Program-made: the position numbers and the translations under genes
Part shown: one piece after another, positions 9,743 through 17,787 of the stretch
Layout: every line of letters starts with the position of its first letter
Numbering within the stretch: the stretch's first letter is position 1
Notes under the pieces: generated by a model
The model's database searches: none
What the model was told of the DNA's origin: nothing
What the model saw: only the letters and a program-made list of their open reading frames with translations
Source: Polaromonas sp.
Lineage (GTDB): Bacteria > Pseudomonadota > Gammaproteobacteria > Burkholderiales > Burkholderiaceae_C
Assembly (NCBI RefSeq): GCF_029945925.1
Contig: NZ_JAQSDN010000062.1
Location: 1-64,000 of the forward strand
Length of the DNA: 64,000 bases
Direction: 5' to 3'

Positions 9743-10213
9743 ATGGAATGCACAGTGAGCTGGACCGGCCCCAACACCGCCACGGGGACAACAACAACCT
9801 CTGGCTCGGCCATGAGTTTTCTGGCAACCACAGGCAGCGGCCATACGCTGGTGATGGATGGCGCGCCCGACGCCGCCAAGCCGGAAAACGGCGGCGCCAA
9901 CCTGGCGCCGCGCCCGATGGAAACCGTGCTCGCCGGCACCGGCGGCTGCACCGCCTACGATGTGGTGCTGATCCTCAAACGCGGCCGCCACGATGTGCGC
10001 GGCTGCACGGTCAGGCTGACGTCCGAACGGGCCGAGGCCGACCCCAAGGTGTTCACGAAAATCCACATGCATTTTGTCGTGGCGGGAAGCGGTATCGCGG
10101 CCAGCGCGGTGGAACGCGCGATTGCCATGAGCCACGAAAAGTACTGCTCGGCCACCATCATGCTCGGCAAAACGGCCGACATCACCACCAGTTTTGAGTT
10201 GATCGAAGCCTGA
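9743..10213 (+). CDS. OsmC family peroxiredoxin-like protein
   Basis: A 156-residue OsmC/Ohr-fold protein, which as a family reduces organic hydroperoxides using two cysteines. The two cysteines are in LAGTGGCTAYDVV (about residue 74) and SHEKYCSATI (about residue 135). The fold landmark ENGGANLAPRPMETV is present. The spacing is that of the YhfA/OsmC-like subgroup rather than classic Ohr. The start ATG at 9743 follows GAGGAT about ten bases upstream. It stands alone, divergent from ilvA. Confidence 0.85.
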   Translation: MECTVSWTGPNTATGTTTTSGSAMSFLATTGSGHTLVMDGAPDAAKPENGGANLAPRPMETVLAGTGGCTAYDVVLILKRGRHDVRGCTVRLTSERAEADPKVFTKIHMHFVVAGSGIAASAVERAIAMSHEKYCSATIMLGKTADITTSFELIEA

Positions 10214-10250
10214 GCTTTATTAACTCCTCAGGTAGTTTGGGCTGGTTTTA

Positions 10251-10365
10251 CTCCCTCTCCCCCTGGGAGAGGGCGGGGGTGAGGGCAAACGGCGTGTGCG
10301 TAGAGCTATCGTCTGTTGTGGCTTGCTGGCCCTCACCCCAACCCTCTCCCAGAGGGCGAGGGAGC
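10251..10365. repeat. Two inverted copies of a CCCTCTCCC palindrome
   Basis: The left copy (10251-10287) reads CTCCCTCTCCCCCTGGGAG then GGGGGTGAGGG. The right copy (10330-10365) is its near reverse complement, starting CCCTCACCCCAACCCTCTCC. The pair forms a long inverted repeat with a loop of about 45 bases between the OsmC gene and coq7. Related single copies are at 253-297 and 22530-22575. Confidence 0.7.
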
Positions 10366-10418
10366 AAGAAAAGCGCGCTGCAGCGGCGACCTGAGTAGGT
10401 ACGAGTTTTAAGCAAAAT

Positions 10419-10473
10419 CGGGCCGCAGCCCGTGTCTATAAAGCGTTGTAAGCTACTGAAAATATAGCAACTA
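10419..10473 (-). repeat. AGCT-type dispersed repeat covering the coq7 stop codon
   Basis: In the plus direction the order is GGGCCGCAGCCC, AGCG, AGCTACTGAAAATATAGC, i.e. the reverse orientation of the copy at 61203. The coq7 stop (TAG on the minus strand, 10473-10471) falls at its edge. Confidence 0.55.
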
Positions 10474-11088
10474 GAGGTAGTGCGCGGTTGTCGTCATGAC
10501 TTTGGCGGAAGCCCGCATCAGCGCCTTGACCGGCGCGGGAAGCGCCAATGCCCCGGCACCTTGCGCCTCCTGCGCATGACGCGCTTCGTCGTCCTTCATC
10601 TGCGCCACGATGGCGCGCGAGGCATGGTCGCCTTCCGGCAGGCGTTCCAGGTGGCTGGCCAGATGCGTTTCGACCTGCCGCTCCGTCTCGACCACAAAAC
10701 CCAGGCTGACCCGGTCACCGAGACGGCCCGCCAGCAGGCCCAGCCCGAAAGCCCCGGCATACCACAGCGGGTTCAGCAGGGAGGGGCGGGCGCCGAGTTC
10801 ATCGAGCCGCTCACGTGTCCAGGCCAAGTGGTCGCCTTCCTCCTTGCTGGCCTCCAGGAACTGCTGGCGCAAAACGGGATTGCGTGTGCTCAGGGCTTGC
10901 GAGGCGTACAGCGCCTGCGCACAGACCTCGCCGACATGGTTGACCCGCATCAGCGCGCCGGCCAGCGACTTGTCCGCGGCGCTCAGCTCGGTGTCTTGGG
11001 CCGGCACAGTCGGGCATGTCCGGCTGGCACGGGGCTTGGCAAACAGGGTGCGCAGGGCGCTGTCGGCGGAAGTGAGCAGGGCATCCAT
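10471..11088 (-). CDS. coq7: 2-polyprenyl-3-methyl-6-methoxy-1,4-benzoquinone monooxygenase Coq7
   Basis: This di-iron hydroxylase carries out the penultimate step of ubiquinone synthesis. The 205-residue product has the ferritin-like iron ligands in [15 protein letters not shown] (about 47-61), [22 protein letters not shown] and [11 protein letters not shown]. This arrangement belongs to the Coq7 type found in betaproteobacteria rather than the unrelated UbiF. It lies eight bases downstream of a Phd-type antitoxin gene read in the same direction, so the two may be cotranscribed. Confidence 0.93.
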   Translation of the reverse strand: MDALLTSADSALRTLFAKPRASRTCPTVPAQDTELSAADKSLAGALMRVNHVGEVCAQALYASQALSTRNPVLRQQFLEASKEEGDHLAWTRERLDELGARPSLLNPLWYAGAFGLGLLAGRLGDRVSLGFVVETERQVETHLASHLERLPEGDHASRAIVAQMKDDEARHAQEAQGAGALALPAPVKALMRASAKVMTTTAHYL

Positions 11089-11096
11089 GGTGGTAT

Positions 11097-11381
11097 TTAT
11101 CGCTGGTCAGTGGGCGGAAGGGCAGATGAAAGTTTATCCAGTCGCGCTTCAAGCTGGCGGACACGTTCCCCGAGGGAGGCGGCCAGCGCGGCTTTTTCGG
11201 CGGGCAACCGGTTTTGAACGCCAGGTGATTTTGCCGTGGGTTCAGGCGTGGGCGAGGGCGTCAACCGCGCCACTTCCTGGCCGCGCCGGGTGATGCAGAA
11301 GGCCTCGCCACGTTCAACCGCGGCGATGAGCCTCGAAAAATTCTGGTTGGCGTCGCGCAGCGAGATCAGCTGGAATGTCAT
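11097..11381 (-). CDS. Phd/YefM-type antitoxin-like protein, no toxin partner
   Basis: A 94-residue protein whose first ~45 residues match the Phd/YefM antitoxin fold: [21 protein letters not shown] and [13 protein letters not shown]. The second half is a proline-rich linker and a predicted coiled coil ([20 protein letters not shown]). Type II antitoxins normally sit next to a toxin; here the next gene is coq7 and no toxin frame is seen on either side. It may be a solitary DNA-binding regulator. A repeated TGTAGTACA lies 64 bases upstream of its start. Confidence 0.75.
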   Translation of the reverse strand: MTFQLISLRDANQNFSRLIAAVERGEAFCITRRGQEVARLTPSPTPEPTAKSPGVQNRLPAEKAALAASLGERVRQLEARLDKLSSALPPTDQR

Positions 11382-11444
11382 GGGGAAGGTGGGCCGGAAA
11401 GTTATTGATCGCGGCTATCTTTTTGTCCAGATGATTTTTGTAAA

Positions 11445-11465
11445 TGTAGTACAAATTGTAGTACA
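11445..11465. promoter_or_regulatory. TGTAGTACA direct repeat, candidate operator
   Basis: TGTAGTACA occurs at 11445-11453 and again at 11457-11465, with only three bases between. The pair lies in the AT-rich gap between the leftward antitoxin-like gene and the rightward porin. Phd-type proteins usually bind short repeats in their own promoter, which makes this a candidate site; binding is not shown. Confidence 0.35.
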
Positions 11466-11680
11466 TGAGTATTGAGGGCCGCCAGCTTTTGGAAGACGAA
11501 TAAATGCCGCGCAAGGGGTTTTTGCGTTTGTTGCAGGGGTGCAACGGAATTGAATTTATCGGGCCAATTCCTTTGCGAAAGCTCTCAGCCTCTGGTGCAA
11601 TACATACAACTTCCTAAATGGAGGTTGGCCCGGGGATCCAAAATCCTGGAGCCCTATGTTTAACCTTGGAGAAACTCGCA

Positions 11681-12766
11681 ATGAAAAAATCCCTAGTCGC
11701 TTTGGCTATCCTGGCTGCTGCTGGCGTGGCTTCGGCCCAATCTTCCGTGACCCTGTTCGGCGTTGTTGACGTGAACTACGCTCACGGCTCCGGTTCCGGC
11801 GTTGGTTCTTCCAGCAAGAGCCAGATCACCGACTCTGGTTACAACTCCAGCCGTATCGGCTTCCGTGGTACGGAAGATCTCGGCGGCGGCATGTCTGCTT
11901 CTTTCTGGCTCGAAGCCGGCGTCAACCCTGACAACGGTACTGGCGATGCCACCAACACCAACAACCAAACCACTGGCGCGTCCACTGGTAACGGTCTGAC
12001 TTTCAACCGTCGTTCGACGGTCAGCCTGGCCAGCGGCCTGGGTGAACTGCGTCTGGGCCGTGACTACACGCCACAGTTCTGGAACCAGACCGTGTTTGAT
12101 CCGTTCGGCACCAACGGTGTGGGCACCACCCAGACCCTGAATTCTGGCGGCGCCCTGATGGGCTCGGTCGGTGTTCGCGCTTCCAACAGCGTGGGTTACT
12201 TCCTGCCAGGCAACCTGGGCGGCTTCTACGGCCAGTTCCAAACCTACATGGGTGAGAACAACAAGAACGGCCTCGCCACTGAAAAAGACGGCAACGGTTC
12301 TGCCATCCGTCTCGGTTACGCCAATGGCCCGGTCAACGTCGCTCTGGCAACGTCCAGCACCAGGTACGCTGCTACTGCTACCACCGGCAAGGTCAAGACC
12401 ACCAACCTCGGCGGTTCGTATGACTTCGGTGTTGCCCAAGCCATGGCTTTGGTGACCCGTGACAAAGTCGCATCCACCCCCACCTCGGTGACGGGCAAAG
12501 GCGCTTTGATCGGTGCTTTGGTTCCCATGGGTGCCGGCCAGATCCGTGTGGCTTACTCCACCTACAAAACCGACGCAGCGACTACGCCTAAGTCCAAAAA
12601 ATGGGCTCTGGGTTATGTGCACAACCTGTCCAAGCGTACGGCTCTGTACACCACGTTTGCTCGCGTGACCAACAGCGGCGGCGCATCCCAGGCTCTGAAC
12701 GGCGCCGTGACCGCAGCGAACAACCGTTCGACCGGTTACGACTTCGGTATCAAGCACTCCTTCTAA
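11681..12766 (+). CDS. Gram-negative porin (betaproteobacterial general porin)
   Basis: An outer-membrane trimeric porin of 361 residues. It starts with a clear signal peptide (MKKSLVALAILAAAGVASAQ), then SSVTLFGVVDVNYAHG, the typical first strand. It ends in phenylalanine (GIKHSF), the signal for outer-membrane assembly. GFRGTEDLGGGMSASFWLE and RRSTVSLASGLGELRLGRD are family landmarks. The start follows GGAGAAACTCGCA. Preferred codons and a strong terminator just after the gene suggest high expression. The pore substrate is not readable from sequence. Confidence 0.93.
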   Translation: MKKSLVALAILAAAGVASAQSSVTLFGVVDVNYAHGSGSGVGSSSKSQITDSGYNSSRIGFRGTEDLGGGMSASFWLEAGVNPDNGTGDATNTNNQTTGASTGNGLTFNRRSTVSLASGLGELRLGRDYTPQFWNQTVFDPFGTNGVGTTQTLNSGGALMGSVGVRASNSVGYFLPGNLGGFYGQFQTYMGENNKNGLATEKDGNGSAIRLGYANGPVNVALATSSTRYAATATTGKVKTTNLGGSYDFGVAQAMALVTRDKVASTPTSVTGKGALIGALVPMGAGQIRVAYSTYKTDAATTPKSKKWALGYVHNLSKRTALYTTFARVTNSGGASQALNGAVTAANNRSTGYDFGIKHSF

Positions 12767-12805
12767 TTGATGGCTGGTCTTGTGCCAGCTTCAATCAAGA
12801 GAGTT

Positions 12806-12835
12806 CAAAAAGCCGCCTTCGGGCGGCTTTTTTTT
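12806..12835 (+). terminator. Rho-independent terminator after the porin
   Basis: AAAGCCGCC and GGCGGCTTT pair around a TTCG loop, followed by a run of T. It lies 40 bases after the porin stop. Confidence 0.93.
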
Positions 12836-12875
12836 ATGGGAAATGGAAATGCATGCCGTTATGGGGGAGATGCTG

Positions 12876-13667
12876 ATGGCGCAGGTTGACAGGGTGCGAT
12901 GGTGGGGTAGGTCGGGTTCTGGCGTGGTGTTATTGGTCTTGCTGCAACTGGCGGGCTGTGCATCGTTGATGCCGCCGGCTACCCCGGCCGATCCAGCAAG
13001 ACTCAGCGTCACCCCTTGGGTGACTGCGTCCACCGGTAACCGGGTCACGCCAGGCTGGCGGCACCACTCTTTTCCGGGCAAGAAGCCCAGCCACTTTCGC
13101 TATGAGCGCAAGGACGGGCGCGAGGCGATGGCTGCAACTTCCAGCTCGTCTGCAAGCATGGTGCGCCAGGTGCTGCGCGTGGATCCAGATGATCTGGCCA
13201 GCCTGCGCTTTTCGTGGAAAGTGCCTGAGCTGATTGCGCAAGCAGACATGGCGTTGCGTGATGCCGATGATTCCCCGGTACGTGTGGTGCTGGTGTTCGA
13301 GGGTGATCGCAGCAAGTTTTCCAGCAAGAACGCCATGCTGTCCGAACTTGCACGTGCGTTGACCGGCGAGGAGTTGCCCTATGCAACACTGATGTACGTG
13401 TGGTGCAACACGCGCCCGCAGGGCACGGTGATTGTCAATCCGCGTACCGACAGGATACGCAAACTCGTCGTGGAATCCGGCGCCGGCAAGCTGCGCCAAT
13501 GGGTCGACTACGAGCGCAATATTCGCGCTGACTATGAAAAGACTTTCGGCGAAGCGCCGGGCGCGCTGGTGGGCATAGGCATCATGACCGACAGTGACAA
13601 CACGCGTTCGAATACCACGGCCTGGTACGGGCCGGTCACGCTCGACAAGGTCGCGCAAGCGCGCTAG
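12876..13667 (+). CDS. DUF3047 family lipoprotein
   Basis: A 263-residue protein of the DUF3047 family, with no known function. The ATG at 12876 is chosen because GGGGGAG sits six bases upstream; four other ATGs lie within the 33 bases before it. The N-terminus is a lipoprotein signal with lipobox LAGC (Cys about residue 28). The domain body has the family features LRFSWKVPELI, the VRVVLVFEGD strand, YVWCNTRPQGTVIVNP and the ending GIGIMTDSDNTRS. It precedes the peptide transporter operon but has a separate start region. Confidence 0.8.
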   Translation: MAQVDRVRWWGRSGSGVVLLVLLQLAGCASLMPPATPADPARLSVTPWVTASTGNRVTPGWRHHSFPGKKPSHFRYERKDGREAMAATSSSSASMVRQVLRVDPDDLASLRFSWKVPELIAQADMALRDADDSPVRVVLVFEGDRSKFSSKNAMLSELARALTGEELPYATLMYVWCNTRPQGTVIVNPRTDRIRKLVVESGAGKLRQWVDYERNIRADYEKTFGEAPGALVGIGIMTDSDNTRSNTTAWYGPVTLDKVAQAR

Positions 13668-13830
13668 CCGCTTGCCTGGCCTGAGAGTTGCAAGCGTCTG
13701 ACGGGCGTGCACCCTGGGCGCACCGCCTTGGCCCTCGCGCAGGTTTGAAGGGGTTCAGTTCAGGGGAAATCCCTTGCTTTGTCCTGATGGGCCGGTTGTA
13801 TATTTGGCGCTTACTTTCCAGAGGAAAACC

Positions 13831-15411
13831 ATGAAATTCCATCCGCTTTTTATCGCTGCTGCTGCGGCCGCGTCATTTGCTGTTGTGCCTGCCGCGCAGG
13901 CCAAGACCTTCAAGTGGTCGAGCGCGAGCGACATCCCCACGTTCGACATCCACTCGCAGAACAATGCGCTGGGCAATGGCGTTCACGCGGCCGTTTACGA
14001 TTCGCTGGTCTACTACAACAGCCGCACCTTCAAGGTGGAGCCCCAACTCGCCACGTCCTGGCGTGACGTCTCGCCGACGCAGGTCCGCTTTACCTTGCGT
14101 TCCGGAGTGAAGTTCAGTGACGGCACACCACTCACGGCGGATGACGTGGTGTTCTCATTGACCCGTGCGACCGCCAAAACATCCAACTATGCGGTGTATA
14201 CCCAGGGCATCGACAAGGTGGTCAAGGTCAACGATTCGACCGTGGACATCATGATGAAAGGTCCGAACCCGGTGCTGCTCAACCAGTTGACCGAGCTGCG
14301 CATCATGAGCAAGGCGTGGGCCGAGAAAAACAAGTCGACCGAGCCAAAAGACATCCGCGCCAAGGACGAAACCTTTGCGCACCGCAATGCCATGGGCACC
14401 GGCCCGTTCATGGTCAAGGAGTGGCAGCCTGACCAGAAGCTGGTTCTTGTTTCCAATCCTAATTACTGGGGCAAGAACGAGTCCAACGTGACTGAAGTTG
14501 TCTACACGCCGATCAAATCGGAAGCCACCCGGGTTGCCGCCCTGCTGTCGGGCGAAGTCGATTTTGTGCTTGACCCCAGCATCCAGGATCTGGGCCGGCT
14601 GCGCAGCACCGGCAATCTCAAGGTCATCGACGGCATCGAGAACCGCACCATCTTTTTCGGCATGGACCAGTTCCGTGAGGAGTTGCCGGGTTCCAACATC
14701 AAGGGCAAAAATCCGCTGAAGGACCAGCGCGTGCGCATGGCCTTGTACCAGGCGATTGACATCAGCGCCATCAACCGCGTCACCATGCGCGGCCTGAGCC
14801 AGCCGACGGGCGCGATTGTGGCGCCGCAGGTCAACGGCTGGACCGAGGGTGTCCACAAGCGCCACCCGCATGACCCCGAGGCGTCGAAGAAGCTGCTCGC
14901 CCAGGCCGGTTACCCCAATGGGTTCGAGGTGGATTTTGCCTGCCCGAACAACCGCTACATCAATGACGAGGAAATCTGCCAGGCTGTGACTGCGATGTGG
15001 GCCCGGGCCGGCGTGAAAGCCAAGCTGCGCACCTTGCCGCTGGTCACCTATTTCCCGATGATCCAGCGCTACGAAGCCAGCATCTACATGCTGGGCTGGG
15101 GGGTGCCGACCTTTGATGCGCTTTACAGCCTGCAGTCGCTGGTCCGCAGCGTGGGCACCGGCGGTGATGGCAACTACAACGTGGGCCGCTACAGCAACCC
15201 GCGCATGGACTACATCGTGGACCGTGTGAAGGTGGAAACCGATTTGCCGGTGCGCAACCGCCTGCTGACCGAGGCCCTGCAGCTGTCGAACGACACGGTC
15301 TCGCATATTCCGCTGCACAACCAGATCATTCCCTGGGCAATGAAGAAAAACATTGATGTCGTGCACCGCGCCGACAACCGGCTCGACTGGCGGCTGATCA
15401 AGGTCAATTGA
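13831..15411 (+). CDS. Peptide ABC transporter substrate-binding protein (family 5), first copy
   Basis: A 526-residue periplasmic binding protein of the DppA/OppA type. A signal peptide covers about residues 1-25 and ends in PAAQA. The family features include TFDIHSQNNALGNGVHAAVYDSLV, FTLRSGVKFSDGTPLTADDV and the late HIPLHNQIIPWAMKK. The start follows AGAGGAAAACC. It is a paralogue of the second binding protein in the same operon; both share the pattern KGKNP(L/F)KDxRVR and then YQAIDI. A terminator hairpin follows immediately. Confidence 0.93.
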   Translation: MKFHPLFIAAAAAASFAVVPAAQAKTFKWSSASDIPTFDIHSQNNALGNGVHAAVYDSLVYYNSRTFKVEPQLATSWRDVSPTQVRFTLRSGVKFSDGTPLTADDVVFSLTRATAKTSNYAVYTQGIDKVVKVNDSTVDIMMKGPNPVLLNQLTELRIMSKAWAEKNKSTEPKDIRAKDETFAHRNAMGTGPFMVKEWQPDQKLVLVSNPNYWGKNESNVTEVVYTPIKSEATRVAALLSGEVDFVLDPSIQDLGRLRSTGNLKVIDGIENRTIFFGMDQFREELPGSNIKGKNPLKDQRVRMALYQAIDISAINRVTMRGLSQPTGAIVAPQVNGWTEGVHKRHPHDPEASKKLLAQAGYPNGFEVDFACPNNRYINDEEICQAVTAMWARAGVKAKLRTLPLVTYFPMIQRYEASIYMLGWGVPTFDALYSLQSLVRSVGTGGDGNYNVGRYSNPRMDYIVDRVKVETDLPVRNRLLTEALQLSNDTVSHIPLHNQIIPWAMKKNIDVVHRADNRLDWRLIKVN

Positions 15412-15423
15412 GCGTGCCATCAA

Positions 15424-15448
15424 AGAGGGCCTTCCGGGGCCCTTTTTT
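15424..15448 (+). terminator. Hairpin terminator inside the peptide transporter operon
   Basis: GAGGGCC and GGGCCC arms around a TTCCGG turn, followed by TTTTTT, 13 bases after the first binding protein gene. The rest of the transporter follows downstream, so the hairpin may lower expression of the membrane genes relative to the binding protein. Confidence 0.8.
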
Positions 15449-15540
15449 GCAGTTCTTTTCTTTAGGCCTAAAGGAAATCCCGGTGTCGGCACAGTGCTTG
15501 CTCTGCTAGCATTGACTCTCGCTCAAAACCATACCCCCGA

Positions 15541-16521
15541 ATGTTTGCATTTATTCTCCGTCGCCTGCTTCAGGCTGTGATCGTGATGGTTGCTGTGGCC
15601 TTTATTGCATTCATGCTGTTCCAGTATGTCGGCGATCCGGTGGTGTTTCTGCTTGGGCAGGATGCGCAGCCTGACCAGATTGCGCAGCTGCGCGCCGATC
15701 TGGGGCTGGACAAGCCCTTTTTCGTGCAGTTCGGCCACTTTCTGGTCAATGCCGTGCAGGGCGAGTTCGGTCTGAGCCTGCGCCAGGGGGCCAAGGTTTC
15801 GCGCCTGATTGCCGAGCGTTTCCCGGCGACGCTGGAACTGGCGCTGGTGGCCGCCGTCATGGCGCTGGTGATCGGTGTACCGATGGGTGTGTATGCAGCC
15901 CTGCGCCGCGGGACTTTTTTGAGCCAGCTGCTCATGACGGTGTCGCTGGTGGGTGTGTCGCTCCCGACCTTCCTGATCGGGATCCTGCTGATTCTGGCTT
16001 TCTCCGTGGGCCTCGGCTGGTTCCCCAGTTTCGGACGTGGCAACGTGGTGCAGATGGGCTGGTGGAGCAGCGGCCTGCTGACGGCCAAGGGCTGGCACCA
16101 TATCGTGCTTCCGGCCGTGACACTGGCGATTTTCCAGCTCACGCTGATCATGCGGCTGGTCCGCGCCGAAATGCTGGAGGTGCTGCGCACCGACTACATC
16201 AAGTTTGCGCGCGCACGCGGCCTGTCCAACCGCGCCATCCATTTTGGGCACGCGCTCAAAAACACGCTGGTGCCGGTCATGACCATCACCGGCCTGCAAC
16301 TGGGCGGCCTGATTGCCTTCGCCATCATCACTGAGACCGTTTTTCAGTGGCCGGGCATGGGCCTGCTCTTCATCCAGGCGGTCACTTTCGCCGACATCCC
16401 CGTGATGGCCGCCTACCTGTGCCTGATTGCACTGATTTTTGTCGTGATCAACCTGGTGGTTGACCTGCTGTATTTTGTGGTGGACCCACGCTTGCGCGTG
16501 GGTACGGCGGGGGGTCACTGA
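15541..16521 (+). CDS. Peptide ABC transporter permease, DppB type
   Basis: A 326-residue inner-membrane subunit of a family 5 peptide transporter. Its N-terminus FILRRLLQAVIVMVAVAFIAF and the following periplasmic loop DQIAQLRADLGLDKPFFVQ are typical of DppB. Six hydrophobic segments follow. The cytoplasmic coupling loop that meets the ATPases is RTDYIKFARARGLSNRAI. Its stop overlaps the start of the amidohydrolase (TGATG). Confidence 0.93.
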   Translation: MFAFILRRLLQAVIVMVAVAFIAFMLFQYVGDPVVFLLGQDAQPDQIAQLRADLGLDKPFFVQFGHFLVNAVQGEFGLSLRQGAKVSRLIAERFPATLELALVAAVMALVIGVPMGVYAALRRGTFLSQLLMTVSLVGVSLPTFLIGILLILAFSVGLGWFPSFGRGNVVQMGWWSSGLLTAKGWHHIVLPAVTLAIFQLTLIMRLVRAEMLEVLRTDYIKFARARGLSNRAIHFGHALKNTLVPVMTITGLQLGGLIAFAIITETVFQWPGMGLLFIQAVTFADIPVMAAYLCLIALIFVVINLVVDLLYFVVDPRLRVGTAGGH

Positions 16522-17759
16522 TGTTGTCACCCCGGCCTGCTCCGGTGCTCAAGGCCAACGGCCGCGCCTTCGCGCAAATCAGCGAGTTCCATCCTGAAAT
16601 CACGGCGTTTCGCCGTGACCTGCATGCCCACCCGGAACTCGGTTTTGAAGAGCTCTATACCAGCGCCCGCGTGAAGGAAGCGCTGCAGCGCTGCGGCGTG
16701 GACGAGGTGCATACCGGCATCGGCAGGACCGGGCTGGTGGCCGTCATCAAGGGCCAGCAGAGCAGCAGCGGAAAAATGATCGGCTTGCGTGCCGACATGG
16801 ACGCGTTGCCGATGACGGAGCACAACGACTTTGCCTGGAAATCCTCGCGGGCCGGCATGATGCACGGTTGCGGCCATGACGGGCATGTTGCCATGCTGGT
16901 GGGCGCGGCCCGCTACCTGGCGGCCTCGCGCAATTTCGATGGTACGGCCGTGCTGATTTTTCAGCCCGGCGAAGAAGGGTTTGCCGGCGCCCGCGTCATG
17001 ATTGAAGACGGTCTGTTCGACCGGTTCCCGGTGCAGGCGGTTTACGGCATGCACAACTGGCCGTCCATGAAGCCGGGCACAGTGGGCATCAACCCGGGGC
17101 CCATGATGGCCGCGGCTGACCGCATCACCATCGACATCACCGGCCGGGGCGGCCATGGCGCCCACGCCTACATGACGGTCGATCCGGTGCTGGTGGCGGG
17201 GCACATCATCACGGCGGTGCAAAGCATTGTCTCGCGCAACGTCAAGCCGATTGACAGCGCCGTGATCAGCCTGTGCGCGATGCACGCCGGCGACATGGGT
17301 GCCTTCAGCGTGGTGCCGGGCAAGGCCACGCTGGTGGGAACGGTCCGCACCTTCAACCCGGACGTGCAGGACATGATCGAGCGCCGTCTCAACGAACTCT
17401 GCACCGCAGTCGCGCTCGGCTTTGGTGCAACCGCTGCCGTGCATTACGAGCGCATTTATCCGGCCACCATCAACTCGTTTGATGAGGCCATGTTTGCGGC
17501 CGATGTGGCGGAAACCCTGCTGGGCGAGGACCGTGTCGTGCGCGACATGGAGCCCAGCATGGGCGCCGAAGACTTTTCCTTCATGCTGCAGGTCAAACCC
17601 GGCGCGTACATGCGCATCGGCCAGGGCGCCGAAAACGGCGTCGGCAGCTGTTTTCTGCACAACAGCCGTTACGATTTCAACGACGACATCCTGCCGCTGG
17701 GTGCCGCCCTGCATGCCGGGCTGGTGGAGCAGTCCATGCCTTTGTTCGAGCCGCGCTGA
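16521..17759 (+). CDS. M20 family amidohydrolase (hippurate hydrolase-like)
   Basis: A 412-residue metal-dependent amidohydrolase, related to hippurate and N-acyl-amino acid hydrolases. Metal ligands are visible in GLRADMDALPM, HGCGHDGHVAMLVGAARYL, the catalytic Glu pair in QPGEEGFAGARVM, and near the end MGAEDFSFML. The gene starts inside the dppB stop codon and is followed 28 bases later by the second binding protein, so it belongs to the transporter operon. It probably processes an imported N-acylated or aromatic amide peptide in the cytoplasm; no signal peptide is seen. Confidence 0.9.
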   Translation: MLSPRPAPVLKANGRAFAQISEFHPEITAFRRDLHAHPELGFEELYTSARVKEALQRCGVDEVHTGIGRTGLVAVIKGQQSSSGKMIGLRADMDALPMTEHNDFAWKSSRAGMMHGCGHDGHVAMLVGAARYLAASRNFDGTAVLIFQPGEEGFAGARVMIEDGLFDRFPVQAVYGMHNWPSMKPGTVGINPGPMMAAADRITIDITGRGGHGAHAYMTVDPVLVAGHIITAVQSIVSRNVKPIDSAVISLCAMHAGDMGAFSVVPGKATLVGTVRTFNPDVQDMIERRLNELCTAVALGFGATAAVHYERIYPATINSFDEAMFAADVAETLLGEDRVVRDMEPSMGAEDFSFMLQVKPGAYMRIGQGAENGVGSCFLHNSRYDFNDDILPLGAALHAGLVEQSMPLFEPR

Positions 17760-17787
17760 TTATTTTTTTGTTCAACAGGAGAGTCCC

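Noticed and set aside
11472..11663. A short rightward frame before the porin
   Set aside because: No ribosome site or conserved pattern; it lies in the AT-rich promoter region of the porin.
15523..16530. A 335-codon minus-strand frame rich in His and Gln
   Set aside because: Antisense of dppB; no fold or motif is visible.
17422..17787. An N-terminal extension of the second binding protein
   Set aside because: It is a frame-shadow of the amidohydrolase; the signal peptide and ribosome site fix the start at 17788.
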